Counted from the first letter of the stretch, positions 45,301-56,583 are shown. The stretch is 64,000 nucleotides of DNA from Anaeramoeba flamelloides (GCA_027625915.1 JANTQA010000023.1:23932001-23996000); one strand, 5' to 3'. The notes: generated by a model not told the origin, from the letters alone. Made by a program: numbers and translations.

Positions 45301-47879
45301 TAACTACAATTAAATGAAGAAAAATATTAACTTCAAAAGTAATGATTCATCATATTAATATCAATCAAATCAAACAAATACAATTTTGATCTCCTTTTAT
45401 CGAAATTCGAAGATTTGTTTTGGAGATCTCAAAAATAGTTAAATTTTTGTAATAATAAACTCCATTTCACTCAAAGGTGTCACTAGGCAAAAATGAAAAA
45501 TTCAAATTATTTTTAAAAATCAGCCAACAGAAGATTGTATCGAAATAAGATAAAAATCGTCTTCAGATTGGTGCTGATATTTCATAAAAGAAATACTTTA
45601 ACAAACTATAAATTTTACAAAATAAAAAAATTGATAAAAAAAAGTTTGGTCTACTTTCATTGAAATTTCTAATTCAGAATTTCTCAACTTCTTTGGTAAA
45701 TTAAAATTTTTAACTAAGAAGATTTTTTAATAATAAATGTCTGAATTTGAAAAGAAATTCCATGGCCTCAATTGTCTTGTGTTAATTTGATTTTTCAAAC
45801 ATTTTTTTTTTTTTCAAATTGACTTTAAAAAAGTAAAAAAGAAGAAGGCAAAAAAAAGATAAAAAGCAAAAATTTGACTAACAAAAAACAAAAAAAATTT
45901 GACTAAATTCGAAAAATAGATCTTGATCTAAAAATTGAAAATTTATTTTGAAAAAAATATTAGATAAAACTCATATAATTTGTTCTATTTCTTCAATAAA
46001 ACTGGGTCCCGTTGACTGGAAAAGAGTTTAGATCAATAAAAGAAAACCCATTATTAAGGATCAAGTCACTTACCATAAATTTGCTTCATACACAAGGTAA
46101 GTGGCTTGTAATCAAAAATGGTTTGTGAAATTACCCTTCTTTTAGTTGGCAAAAGTCAAATAACAAAAAAAAAATTTCTTTGAGAGGCCCCATTGGCAAA
46201 AAATTCAAATTCTAAAAAAAAAGTTTCAAAGAGTTATCAATTTCAAAAAATGTAAATTTAGAAAAAATTAATCTGTTTCTCAATGAAAAAATTTTCATTG
46301 TATTAGCAAAAAATTCAATTAAACCAAAAAAAATCCAAAGGCTCTCGTTCGCAAAAAATTCAATTAAAAAAAAAATTTCAAAGCTTTATCAATTTCAAAA
46401 AATTTAAATTTATAAGAAACAATTAATCTGTTTCTCAATGAAAAAATTTTTCATCTGCTTAGACAAAAATTTAAATTAACTAAAAAAATTACATCTCATT
46501 AGCAAAAAATTCAATTAAAAAAAAAAAAATTGATAAGATCTCATTTCAAAAAATTCAAATTTTTCAAAAAAAAATTAATCTTTTCTTATTTTATCTTTAT
46601 AAATGCTTAAATTTCTTGAATTTAAAACAAATTGTTTTCTTTGAATACAAAATTAATTTAATTAAATTTAATATGATATGTGGTTGTTTTTGTAACCTTC
46701 TATATTTGACCCAGTAAGGATTTTGTATTATTCTTGATAAAAAAATAACTCATTTGAGAAATGAAAGAAATTGAAAAAAAAATATCTTCAAGAGCTCAAA
46801 AAGCGCCAAAGAAAGACACTGCAAAATCAACAAGTTGTTTTCAAAAATATAATTCACACCCATCCTAATTGAAAATTGTGTTGTCTCTCTTTGGTATTTT
46901 ATTTCTAAAAATATCTTATCATTTTTGATTGTTAATTTTTGGATATCGATAGTATATTCATAGGTTGGTTGGTTTTTGATTGGTATTAGGTACTCATAAA
47001 AAGTATTAAAATTTTTTTTCTATTTCAAATTTAATTTTCACCGTCAGTATTAATCAACCCTTTATGGTGATCATTATTTTCATATTTTACTTTTGTATTT
47101 GCGGTATACTCTTTGAAAAGGTAACACTTTGTTCTCAAACTTGAACAAATTTAGCAAAAAAGGTAAATATACAAATAATGGAATCCTGAAAGTGAAAAGA
47201 AAAAGAAGAGAAAATTTTTTTTTTATTTGAAATTCAAATAAAAGTAAAAACTGAAAACAAAGAAAAGGGATGAGAATTCTCAGCCCATTGAAGAATAAAA
47301 CATCACTATTAATCTTTTTGACTTTTTTGATTGAAACACCATTCTGAAGAAAAAACAATTGGTACATAATCTTAATTAACGAGCATTTTTTTGAACAAAA
47401 AAAAATTTTTTTTATTTTTGATTTTTGTGTTTTGTATTTTTTATAGGGGGTTTGTGGGTGTATTTCAGAAAGAGTTCAAAATATTAAACAACCAAACCTT
47501 GTAAATTTGCAAATGTAACTGTCTCGAAGTTCCATTTGATCATTTCAAAAGATCCATAGAGCATACAATACCAAATGCTTATTGCAAATAAAAAAAATTG
47601 CAAAAAATACAGGTATTTGATAAACTTAAAATGTTGGTATAATGGGATCCCAAATCGCTTTGCATCCATGATCTTTGTTTTCCAAAAGGACAAAAGTTTG
47701 TATTTCCCTGTTTGTGGATCTTTTGTGTTAAACATCCATGAATAACAATATTGGAGTGCTTGTTCGATCGAAGGCTTTGTTGACTTGGTATCTTTTGGTA
47801 ATTCATTAATTTCAACATCAGAATCCGAAGACTCGATTAGTGGCTTTGAAAGCTGTGTGTTAACTTCAATTTGGCTCAT
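42387..47879 (-). CDS. OSCA/CSC1/TMEM63-like 7-TM channel, main exon plus probable first exon
   Basis: OSCA/CSC1/TMEM63 proteins are calcium-permeable, osmotically or mechanically gated membrane channels. The main exon (42387-44365) encodes the last part of a membrane helix. Then comes a cytosolic RNA-recognition-like domain (FTVFVTKVPTHCQKQIIKEY to SGKCFVTFRYL, with the family's Lys-rich hairpin between). Several membrane helices follow (LIALFVVPMIIFSSIS, LGYYIPLLISYYGPHFF, LIFFTIFPLITIPCSFSLII), and then an acidic Asp/Asn tail. The probable first exon (47484-47879) starts MSQIEVNTQLSKPLIE and has YQHFKFIKYLYFLQFFLFAI leading into the first helix, then FANLQ. It ends at a GTTTGG donor in phase 1; an acceptor at 44366 (CAATTTAG) is also phase 1. 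One or more short internal exons may be missing between them. That they form one gene is inference; the main exon's family is firm to moderate. Confidence 0.65.
44720..45192 (-). repeat. Family A element, copy 4
   Basis: In reverse orientation it carries the core TTGATCGATCAAATGATAAG, ACCCTCTATCAACCATTGAA and GGAAATGAAAACAAATC, collinear with the copies at 6003 and 27530. It lies inside the presumed intron of the channel gene. Confidence 0.7.
46170..46590. repeat. Tandem repeat, unit about 165 bases, about 2.5 copies
   Basis: Each unit contains GGCAAAAAATTCAA or CGCAAAAAATTCAA, TTTCAAAG, TATCAATTTCAAAAAAT and TTAATCTGTTTCTCAATGAA. Units begin near 46175 and 46335, with a partial one near 46495. 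Non-coding, within the presumed intron. Confidence 0.65.
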
Positions 47880-49604
47880 TTCTCGAAAAATTCAGGTAAT
47901 ACGAATTTTTGACTTTTGGTTGATAAAAAATGATTCGTTATGATTTTGGGAAAAATGAGTCAATTCAAAATCTAATTTCTTGTGAAATTGTGAGAAAAGG
48001 CGAAAGATTTTCGAAACTTACAAAATGAATTAGTAAGCACCATCAGTATTTTTCGTTCAAATAAGTCCCACAAGTGAAATCATTTTTGTTTTTTAATTTA
48101 GGATTTGGGTAAAATTTTTCAAATAATCCAAAATATTTAATTTGTCTCTTCTAATTGGTTTTGTCTTTGAAAAACTTCTTGATACTTTTGGTATTGAAAT
48201 AATAAATCCTATTTCTAATTTTCTCCTTTAGTCAAATTGAAAATTCTTTATGTTTTCCCAAAGTTACAATTTAAATCAGTTTTTTCAATTTAGACAAGTT
48301 CAGGATCAATAAGAAATGTTTAAATCGAGTATTAAAAGTATTTAAGAAAAAGTTTCGTTACAAAATCATACACATTTTTCCATTTTTTGAAAAAATTTAA
48401 ATGCAAAAACATTACTGAAAAACGATTAGCACCTCTAGATATTGAAACTTTGAAACCAAAATCCAATTTTTGATCTATTTGTGAAAGAAAAAAAGAAAAT
48501 CAAAGTAAACCAGAGTTGAATCTTTCCTTTTTTGAGCATTTTTTTTTGATTCAATTTTTGGTTTTATTAAATTAGGTTTTGGATCAAGAAATGTATTTAC
48601 TGAATCGATTCAACGAATCAAAGAGTAAACCAATAAAACAGAAATAAGAAGCTGTATATTTATAACAAATGCTCCCCTTTTAGAAGACCAAACAAGAAAA
48701 GATCACTTTTCTATAATAAAACTTTTTGAAATCAAGTTGGAATTATTTTTTTCAAAGTATAATTCTAAACTTTTTTTTATATTCTTTCATTTCTGAGAGA
48801 AAGAAGACCTTGGTTTATGACAGCAACCCTCTAATTCCTTGTATATTATTATTTTTTGAAAGATTTTTATCCCCCTTAACATCCCCTTGTATATGGACTA
48901 AATTTCATCAAGTTTAATAAAAGATTTAAAATGATATTGGTGTGCTAATCTATTTATTTAACTTATTTGTCTTTAGTCCAGATTTTAATTATAATAAAAG
49001 GCCGAAATAGTTCAAAGATAAAGTAGTTAAGGCTTATATTTTTTATTTTTTTATTGAAATTGGAAAAAAATCATAATTATTCATTTTTACAATTTTTTTA
49101 AAGATGTTTATTTTTTTTTTAACTTTTTGAAATATGAAATTTTATTACAATAATCGTAATTCAAAACCCATTACATTGGTTTATAATAATAACTATCTAA
49201 AAATTTTTTAATTTTATGATAAAAATAAATAAATAAATAAAAAAATATATTACTAAGAAAATTTCATTTTTTTTAAGATAAAAATTTAATAAATTTTGAA
49301 ACAAGAGAAAAATTGAATTCGATTCTTTAGGCCGAAATGAAAAGTTTAATATGAATAATCGTTTCAAAAACTCAATTTAAACAATAGAAAATACTTTAAA
49401 AAACAAAAAAAAATAAAATTAAAAAATAATTTAATTTATTCCATTTAAATTGAATCAATAATTTTTTTTTTAATAGATAAAGTAACCAACCCTAAATTTA
49501 AAAAAAAAAAATAAAAAATAATTTTTAAATATTATTAAAGATAATAAGATAATTTTCAAAACCAAATTTTTTTTTTTCTAATTTTGTTTTTAGTAAAAAA
49601 CAAT

Positions 49605-49815
49605 CAATGCAGCCAGTTTGACCTTCGAGACACAAACTTTCAATGAAATGAATGTACAATAAAAATCTCAAATTAAGGAACAAAATTCAAAATCTAGTGA
49701 AAATGATTTGTAAACAAACAAATTCCTAAAAATTTTCCTTAATTTGAGATTTTTTTTGTGACTTAAATTTGATTTTTAGTTTTTTCCTTAAAAGTGAAAC
49801 TGAATGTAGATAACC
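49605..49815. repeat. Family C palindromic MITE, copy 2
   Basis: CAGTTTGACCTTCGAGACAC at the left mirrors CCTTAAAAGTGAAACTGAAT at the right. The inner arms are AAAAATCTCAAATTAAGG and CCTTAATTTGAGATTTTTTT. Confidence 0.75.
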
Positions 49816-50489
49816 TTCATTTTAACAAATTTAGGGTTTATTTGAAGGGTTATTGAAATTTTAATGGTCTGTTTATATTATTTTTATCATTAAAAACAAA
49901 TTTATTGTATTCAGAGAATTTTGAATCAAGTAATCTTATTATTTTTTCATTTTTTAGTTAAATTTTTAATTTGTCAAAAATATTTTTAATTCTTTAAATT
50001 GAAAATATTTTTCCAATTTTAAAACTTATTATTCTAAAAAAGAATTTTCTATCAAAGCTCTTGGGTTTAGTAAAACTAAATACAATAAATAAAACTATAT
50101 TAATATAAAATTGAAACTACAAATAAATAAAATATTAAAAAAATGTGATAAATTTGGGTAAATACTGCCCTACTCCCAGAAGTGGCGCCTTTTTTTTATT
50201 TTGAAATAATTGAATAATATCGTTTATTTCGTTCTATTATTTTTTAAAAGAAATGAGCTACACTGGAATATTAATGATAAATTACATTTTTTGAATTTTA
50301 ATTTAAGACTGATAAACTTTTTATGGTTTCTTGTATCTCATGTGAATTATAAAGAAGTGTAATCAATTACCCTCAAGTAATTGAAAGTGCTTAATAAATT
50401 AGTTGGTGTTACTTGATAGCACCAAGTTCCATGATTCTCTTAAATTCCACAAAAATTTACAGCTAATTTATTTTATTTTTATGTTTTAT

Positions 50490-50695
50490 AAAGTCAGTTT
50501 CACTTTTAAGGCACAAACTTTCAACGAAATTTAAGGCACAATAAAAATCTCAAATTAATTTACAAAATTCAGATTCTAGTAAAATAAATTGTAAAAAAAA
50601 TAATTACAAATTTTGTGCCTTAATTTGAGAATTTTTTGTGCCTTAAATTTCGTTGAAAGTTTGTACCTTAAAAGTGAAACTGACTGTATACAAAA
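50490..50695. repeat. Family C palindromic MITE, best-preserved copy
   Basis: Nearly perfect hairpin of about 200 bases. GTCAGTTTCACTTTTAAGGC, ACAAACTTTCAACGAAATTT and AAATCTCAAATTAA are mirrored by TTAATTTGAGAATTTTTTG, AAATTTCGTTGAAAGTTTGT and CTTAAAAGTGAAACTGAC. The right end is CTGACTG followed by TA, consistent with a TA-targeting element. No coding. Confidence 0.85.
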
Positions 50696-51429
50696 TTTGT
50701 TGATTTTCAGAAATCACAGAAAACTCAAGAAAACCTAAAGTCGTTTTTCTTTTTAATTTGAGAAATATCAATAAAGTTTTTAATTTTACTATATTCTATG
50801 AGATATATAAAAAAAAAGCTCAAGGAATTTTTCCATTATCAAAAGAACTGAGTAAATCCAATGATTTTATCACATTCTTTTAAATTCTAGAAATAATGTA
50901 GGTATTTGATATGTTTCAAATTATGATGGACCAGATATTATAATTTTTTATATTAATAATAATAATATTATTATTATTCTCTTTTTTTATTTATTGTGAT
51001 AAAATTTCTTTGATTACTCCTTTCTCTCAATAAAAAAAAAAAAAAAAAAAATGATAAATGAATATCTTCGCAATTGTAAAAAATCAAAATTCCTTGTTGG
51101 GAAGGTCTACTTACTATCTATTAAAGTGGTAAAGGGTTTATAAAAACCACAAATATTTTAATGTGGGTGAGATAAAACATATTAAAATTAATTGGTAAAA
51201 AAAATAAATCTAATTATTATGACTCTTTTTCCAAGAATCTATTTAATGCTTTTAATCAATAAAATTTTTTTTTAATTTTTCAATAAAAAACAAAATAAAC
51301 CGAATAAATGTTTTTTTTTTTTTACCTATAATCTAGATTCTTTTGAATCCTTTTTTCTTTTTATTAGAATATGCTGTATTTCATTTCCCACATCACATAA
51401 ATTTTGGATAGTCCTTATATAAGATATTT

Positions 51430-51950
51430 CCAAAAAAGTGGGGAATTTTTTTTTTACTTTTCATAAATAATCATCTTTATTGGTGATGATATTTTTTAAT
51501 TGACAATATCAAATTAAGTTAAATATAAATACCGATTGAATCAATGACCAATGAATTATTTCAAAATACATTCAATGAAAATATTTCCAAAAAATAAAAA
51601 AAAAACAATAGCGCTTTATTTGGACAAAGCAATGCACTAGTAATTTCAATAAAAAACTTGAAATATGGAAAGGTTACAAATGATTATTTTAGACAATCAA
51701 ATGCAATTATATGTATTCAATTCTATTTGGAAATTTATTGAAATTAAAAAAATTTAGAAAAATGATTTTTTCGATCAAAAAGAAAATAAATAATCAACAC
51801 CAATTTTCACCTTTAAAAAAATTTCTAAAAGAATTGAGATTAGAAATTTTAATATATTTTTATTTATTTAAAACCATACTTGGAAAGATTTAAATTAATA
51901 TCAAGAATCAATAAATAGTTGTTAATGACTTTGAATCGTTAAATACTTTT
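51430..51950 (+). repeat. Family F dispersed repeat, copy 2, uninterrupted
   Basis: It is collinear with 37905-38640 but lacks the roughly 230-base insertion found there. It therefore shows the pre-insertion arrangement. Confidence 0.65.
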
Positions 51951-52265
51951 TTCAAGATTGTGTTTAATAAATATATTTTAAAATAAATTTTGCCCCACTT
52001 TATTGGAAATAGCTGATTTAAAAAAATACTGCAAAATTTGGTTAAAAAATTTAAATTTTAAAAAATTAATTAATCTTTTATTAATAAAAAAATGATTTTT
52101 AAAGGTTCAGGTTTTATCACAAAAAACCTCTAAAAATCAAATTTGGTGATTTAAACCCCCAAAAATTAATGAGGGTAGTGTTATTTTGTAAATAAGCAAA
52201 GTCCAAAAGAAAGAAATAAAGTGTTTTGGAATCTAGAAATAATTACAAAAACAAGTTATAAAGAT

Positions 52266-52826
52266 TTAATCAGAAGAAGATTCAGATTCTGATGTTGTTT
52301 TTGGTCTGTCTTTTTCATATTGTTTCATTTCTTTTTTGTATCTTTTTTTATCGTCTTGTGCCATTTTGACGTATTTCTTTTTGTTTTTTTCAGAAATGTT
52401 TTTCCAGCCTTTAGAAACTTTTTTATTCATTTTTTCAAAGGAAATTTTTGGGTCAGCTTTTTTGAGTTCTTTCTTTTTGTCTTTCATATATAATTGGAAA
52501 CAATTTCTTACACCAACTGGTCTTGGAATTGGTTTTTTTCTTCCATTGTACCTTGTTCTGGTGAGTTCTTCTTCAGAAGATTCAGAGGTTTGTTCATCTT
52601 GCCATTTTTTCAATTCCTTTTCATATCTCTTTTTGTCTTCGGTGGCTTCTTTGGTCCATTTCTTTTTTGCTTTTTCAGAAAGTTCTTTCCAGTCTTCGTT
52701 GACTTTTTTGGAGACTTCTCTGAAATTGAGATCAGCATTTTTTTTTTGGACCTTTGGTCTCATTTCCATGCAGTAAAGCATCCATGCGCTTCTGTTTTTT
52801 TTTGGTTTGTCTTTGTTGTATGACAT
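52266..52826 (-). CDS. Two-box HMG protein (HMGB-like chromatin protein)
   Basis: This 186-residue, single-exon protein has two HMG boxes. Such proteins bend DNA and bind nucleosomes non-sequence-specifically in the nucleus. Box 1 is at about residues 8-75 (KKNRSAWMLYCMEMRPKVQK, REVSKKVNEDWKELSEKAKK, EDKKRYEKELKKW). Box 2 is at about 103-170 (GVRNCFQLYMKDKKKELKKA, KMNKKVSKGWKNISEKNKKK, DDKKRYKKEMKQYEKD). Each keeps the W...K.KY/W pattern of the third helix. A short acidic Ser/Glu linker and a Ser/Glu/Asp tail replace the long acidic tail of animal HMGB1. The start is the first ATG with MSYNKDKPKK, and the upstream DNA is non-coding. Higher GC than its surroundings suggests good expression. 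Confidence 0.92.
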   Translation of the reverse strand: MSYNKDKPKKNRSAWMLYCMEMRPKVQKKNADLNFREVSKKVNEDWKELSEKAKKKWTKEATEDKKRYEKELKKWQDEQTSESSEEELTRTRYNGRKKPIPRPVGVRNCFQLYMKDKKKELKKADPKISFEKMNKKVSKGWKNISEKNKKKYVKMAQDDKKRYKKEMKQYEKDRPKTTSESESSSD

Positions 52827-55554
52827 TTTAATTAATGTGGATTTAGTTTTCTATTCATTTGTTGTGTGTGTTTGAAGATAGGTTTTGAAAAGAGAAATTT
52901 TGTTTAACAAAGTTTGTTTGTTCAAGTTCAAGTTCAAGAAAAAGAAAAAGAAAAAATTTACAATAAAATTATTATTTGTATTTGGAAAAAATAATGGATG
53001 AAATAAACCACATTCTTTTTTTTATTTACTTTTCCGATCACTCTTATATTAACGGTTAAGTGTGCACTAACAGGAAATCATTGGGTGTAAAAGAGCGAAA
53101 TTAGAGTAAAGAAAGTTGGTTGTTGTTTGATTTTGGGGTCGGAAATCAAAAAAACAGTTTTAACGTGATTTTTTCTGATTATTTGAAAAAGAAACTAAAA
53201 CTGGACAGCGTTGATATGGGTTATGTTTACTTCACTTAAAATGGGTTTTCCATAGTAATAAATTTTTTGTTCATTTTGGTAAACACGAAAAGTTATCGTT
53301 AATTGTTTTTTTTTCATTTGAAAGAAGAGAAACAAAAAGATCGATAAACTTGGAGCAGTTTTCAAAAAGAAGAAAGGAATTGAAAATTGAGTGTTTGATA
53401 AATCAAAAAAAAATCAAAAAAAGATCTTTTTATGAGATTGTTACTTATTTTATCAATTTATTTCTTCAATAATGAATTCACTATTGTATTGGAAAGTCCT
53501 AAAACATGAGAAATAGTCAATCATTACTTTTGATAAATGCTTATTTAATAGAATAAGAAAGAGTGATTGATGGAATAATTTCAATACAAAAAATTAAAAA
53601 ATGAAAAAATCTATCCGTTATTAAAAATGAGTAAATTATTTATTCCTCAAAATAAACAAACTTTTTTATGTTTCAGAGTATTGTCTTGGTGTTTCAAAAA
53701 CGATTTTTCTTTTGAAATTACAGACAAAGATATTATTTTAAGAAAAACAGTGAATTAGAAAGGAAATTAAACAATTTTCTACTTGCAATTTACGAAAAAA
53801 AAAAACAAAATTCGAAAAAAGGAATTACAGAAATTAAAATATTCTGATTTGAAAAAGATTATCAAAACATAAACTTGAGCTAATATTATACTTTATCAAA
53901 TGTTATCAAAGATCTTACTGTTATTTGAGTAATAAATCGGAAAATATTTTTACTTTCATTTCGTTTTTTTTTTCTTTGGGAAAATTGAATTTTCAAGTGA
54001 ATATTGTAATTTCTTATCTTTCTATATTTGATTGGTCCTTTTTTATACTTTATATTAGGCCAAATAAGAATCATGAAGGAAAGTAAGATTTATTAAGGCA
54101 GAACAAGATAATTACTATTGTCAAAATAATACTATACAGAAAAGGATAATCTGTCAAGACAAGGAAAATTTTTTCAAAAAAAAATCTCTAAAATTTGTAT
54201 TTTTCAAATACACTCATATAATAAACATTATTAAACATAACAATTTCAAAAAGGATTAAAACTTTTATCGATATTAATAGGAATTGAAAAAAAAAATGAA
54301 ATTTTTCAGTAATATTTTTTTCATTTAAAATTGATAATTTTTTGAATTTTTTAATTGACTCAGTAGAGAGATAATTTTCAAGTATTTTTTTTAATAGTCT
54401 AAAAGGAAACATATTTTTCAATTTTAAAATAAAAAAAAATATTTCAATCAAAAGATATTCGCTAAATTAAATTGAAAAACTGATTTTTTATCTGTTTTAG
54501 GAATATTTTTTATCATTTTATTTTTTTCCACGTTTGAGTTTTTATATACATTCCCGATTTTTTTCTGCAAATTGCTTTAACATTTATTCGCTTTTCAATC
54601 TTAATGTTCAATCAAAAGTTCATTCATTTCAACTTTTTTCATTAAAAAAATACCCCAAAAATTCGTGTTTTTTTCAAAAGTCGGTATTTTTGAAAAAGGG
54701 GGTATTCGGATTTTAATGAGTTTAATAGCTATCCCATTTTTTTTATTACATAAAATTATGATAACTTTAAAAAAAATAATTTATAAAAGAAGTATAACTT
54801 AAATCCAATGTATAGTTTTGGCTAACTTTAATTTTCGGTATTTAAATTTTCCTTGTAGTGGTGTTTCAAAATAAAAAGTGTGTTTATTTGTTATAGAAGA
54901 TATAAACATTAACCTATCAAAGAAACCAACAATAAACACTAATTAAATATAGTACTGAATTTCTTTAAGTTCTATTATTTAAAAATAAATCGAAAAAAAA
55001 GGATCAAATTGCAAAATTTATCTCAAAAAATAGATTAAATTTTCGTGGAAAATTTCTATTACCAAAAAAACAAAAAAATTTCAAAAAAATTGAATAGAAA
55101 ATTCTGAACAAATTACACCCTAAATTTAAAATTTACTCAAAACCTTTATAAGGAGTTTACCTTCAAAATTGATTTGAACTTAGGTATACTATTTGGTAGT
55201 AGATTGGGTGTTGTATTGGAACAAGAAGAAAAAAAAACACGGATTATATTTTTCAACACAGATTATAATTGTTTTATAAGTGTTATTTGATCACTTATAA
55301 TTTTAATTATTATTGTTGTTTGGATATTTTCCCTATTCAACAAAACCTCAAAATAATTTTGGTAAAGCTTACAAATGTTTTGGTGAAGGATTTGTTCGTA
55401 AAGCTAATATTAATTATTGAGGAAAAAGTATGAAAATCTGTATTTTCAAAATTAAAAAAAAAAATTATATTTCCAAATCCCAATTCCTAATTCAATTTTC
55501 AAAATAAACAAAAAACACAAAACAACAAAATATAAAATAACGATAACTATAGTT
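52827..55554. other. Spacer upstream of the HMG gene
   Basis: It should include the HMG promoter and leader; TTCAAGTTCAAGTTCAAGAA is a short tandem run at 52922-52941. Family I copy 2 lies at 54990-55275. No further gene is seen. Confidence 0.5.
54990..55275 (+). repeat. Family I dispersed repeat, copy 2
   Basis: It is collinear with 30520-30840, with AACTTAGGTATACTATT, TTGGAACAAGAAGAAAAAA and CAACACAGATTATAATTG. It stands about 280 bases upstream of the UFD1 fragment. Confidence 0.65.
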
Positions 55555-55895
55555 CTTCTACACGGTACTGAAGTAAAGTTTTTAACTGATCATTCGATCT
55601 CTCATCCATATCAATTTTCAATTAGATCTACGAAGAATGGAAACCAAAAACATGTAGGTGTGCTTGAATTTTCTTAAATTGAAGGGCACGTTATTCTTCC
55701 TTCTTGGCTAATGAGATCGCTTTATCTTGTTGAAGAGGATTTTGTTTTTGTTATATCTGTTCAACCTCCACAAATCACCTTTTTAAAGCTACAGCCAACA
55801 TCGGAGGAATTTTTCCAAAAAGTTTCAGATCCGAAAGTGATTTTAGAAAGAAAACAAAGTGAATTTTTTTGTCTTTCAAAAAGGTACCTCTCCCC
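55555..55895 (+). pseudogene. UFD1: Decayed fragment of ubiquitin fusion degradation protein 1
   Basis: UFD1 is the Npl4 partner that brings ubiquitylated proteins to the Cdc48/p97 ATPase. Translation of this stretch gives TDHSISHPYQFSIRSTKNGN, QKHVGVLEFS, an in-frame stop, IEGHVILPSWLMRSLYLVEE, DFVFVISVQPPQ, ITFLKLQPTSEEFFQKVSDP, then KVILERKQSEFFCLSKR. This follows the first half of the UFD1 double-psi barrel (compare the family's VGVLEF...G..YLP.WMM.NL, KLQP, NPK..LE). The N-terminal part just upstream is barely recognisable. The UFD1 match ends near 55884 at CAAAAAGGTACC, which could be an old exon end. An 11-base target duplication and a family B insertion follow immediately. No other UFD1 exons are visible nearby. 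It is a host gene copy, not functional as read; a readthrough or a base-call error at the stop is the alternative. Confidence 0.75.
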
Positions 55896-56058
55896 TATCT
55901 CAGAAAACTAAATTGAGTTTAAAATATATCTAATGACTGTGATTAAAAGATTCTTTTGAATACTCTTTGAATTAGAAGTCACAAATTTAGTCACTTCAAA
56001 ACTCTCTCTTTAACAGATTAAGAGCTCTTGAGCACTTAACCCTTACCAATAAATCCAA
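55896..56058 (+). mobile_element. Family B SINE-like insertion, longer copy
   Basis: The 163-base element is flanked by perfect 11-base duplications, TACCTCTCCCC at 55885-55895 and 56059-56069. It contains AAAACTAAATTGAGTTTAAA, CTTTGAATTAGAAGTCACAA and CTCTCTTTAACAGATTA, and ends CTTACCAATAAATCCAA. The copy at 6323 has only the 3' part. A reverse copy is at about 63700-63860. Confidence 0.8.
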
Positions 56059-56221
56059 TACCTCTCCCCCTTCTCTTCCCCCTTTCAATTTGTTTCTGCA
56101 AACTCAATTTTAATCTTATTGGATTCAACGAAAAATAATTCAACACCAATCTCAAACAAACATACTTACATAAACAAAAGATCAGCATAATCAACAAAAC
56201 AGTTGTAATAATCAGGTGACT

Positions 56222-56285
56222 TTATTGAAATTTTTATACCTTAAATTTGGTTGAAAGTCTGTACCTTAAAAGTGGAACTGACTTT
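56222..56285. repeat. Half of a family C hairpin
   Basis: Only the right arm is present: CCTTAAATTTGGTTGAAAGT, then CTGTACCTTAAAAGTGGAAC and TGACTTT. No left arm was found upstream. Confidence 0.6.
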
Positions 56286-56387
56286 CAAAAAAGTGAATAA
56301 ATATATACACCGTGATTTTAACCTTATTTGATATTTTTAATTGACTATTTACAAATATTTATATATTTTTTTCAGTTTTTATATACG

Positions 56388-56583
56388 AGACAGTTAAACT
56401 TTGAAGACACAAACCTTCAACAAGATTTAAGCTACAAAAAAATATCAAATTAAGGCACAAAATTCAAATTTTTGTAAAATAATTTGTATAAAAAAAAATT
56501 CCAAAAAATATACTTTAATTTGAAACTTTTTTTATACCTTACATTTGGTTGAAAGTTTGTCTCTTGTAAGTGGAACTGACTTT
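56388..56583. repeat. Family C palindromic MITE, copy 4
   Basis: ACAGTTAAACTTTGAAGACA and AAATATCAAATTAAGGCACA are mirrored by TTAATTTGAAACTTTTTTTA and TTGTAAGTGGAACTGACTTT. It is more diverged than the 50490 copy. Confidence 0.7.

Larger units (their letters stand above)
44366..47483 (-). other. Roughly 3-kb interval, presumed intron(s) of the channel gene
   Basis: It contains a family A element (44720-45192), a hairpin with two splice-donor-like arms (46062-46112), a 165-base tandem repeat (46170-46590), and acceptor-like tracts such as TTTTCTTTTCACTTTCAG near 47190 on the minus strand. Candidate internal exons are around 46075-46140 (TIFDYKPLTLCMKQIY before a GTAAGT donor) and 47200-47350 (GVSIKKVKKINSDVLFFNG). 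Neither could be placed in a consistent splice chain. Confidence 0.45.
47880..52265. other. 4.4-kb gene-free spacer
   Basis: No gene is supportable. It should contain the promoter of the channel gene on the left and the 3' end of the HMG gene on the right. Two family C hairpins and family F copy 2 are listed separately. A small alternating ATT/AAT palindrome lies near 50951-50977. Confidence 0.55.

Noticed and set aside
48726-48917. 63-residue ORF with a Pro/Cys-containing tail
   Set aside because: No splice or start support, and the reverse strand is equally open; no recognised similarity.
54534-54716. 60-residue Phe/Ser/Lys-rich ORF
   Set aside because: AT-driven composition, no motif, no splice signals.
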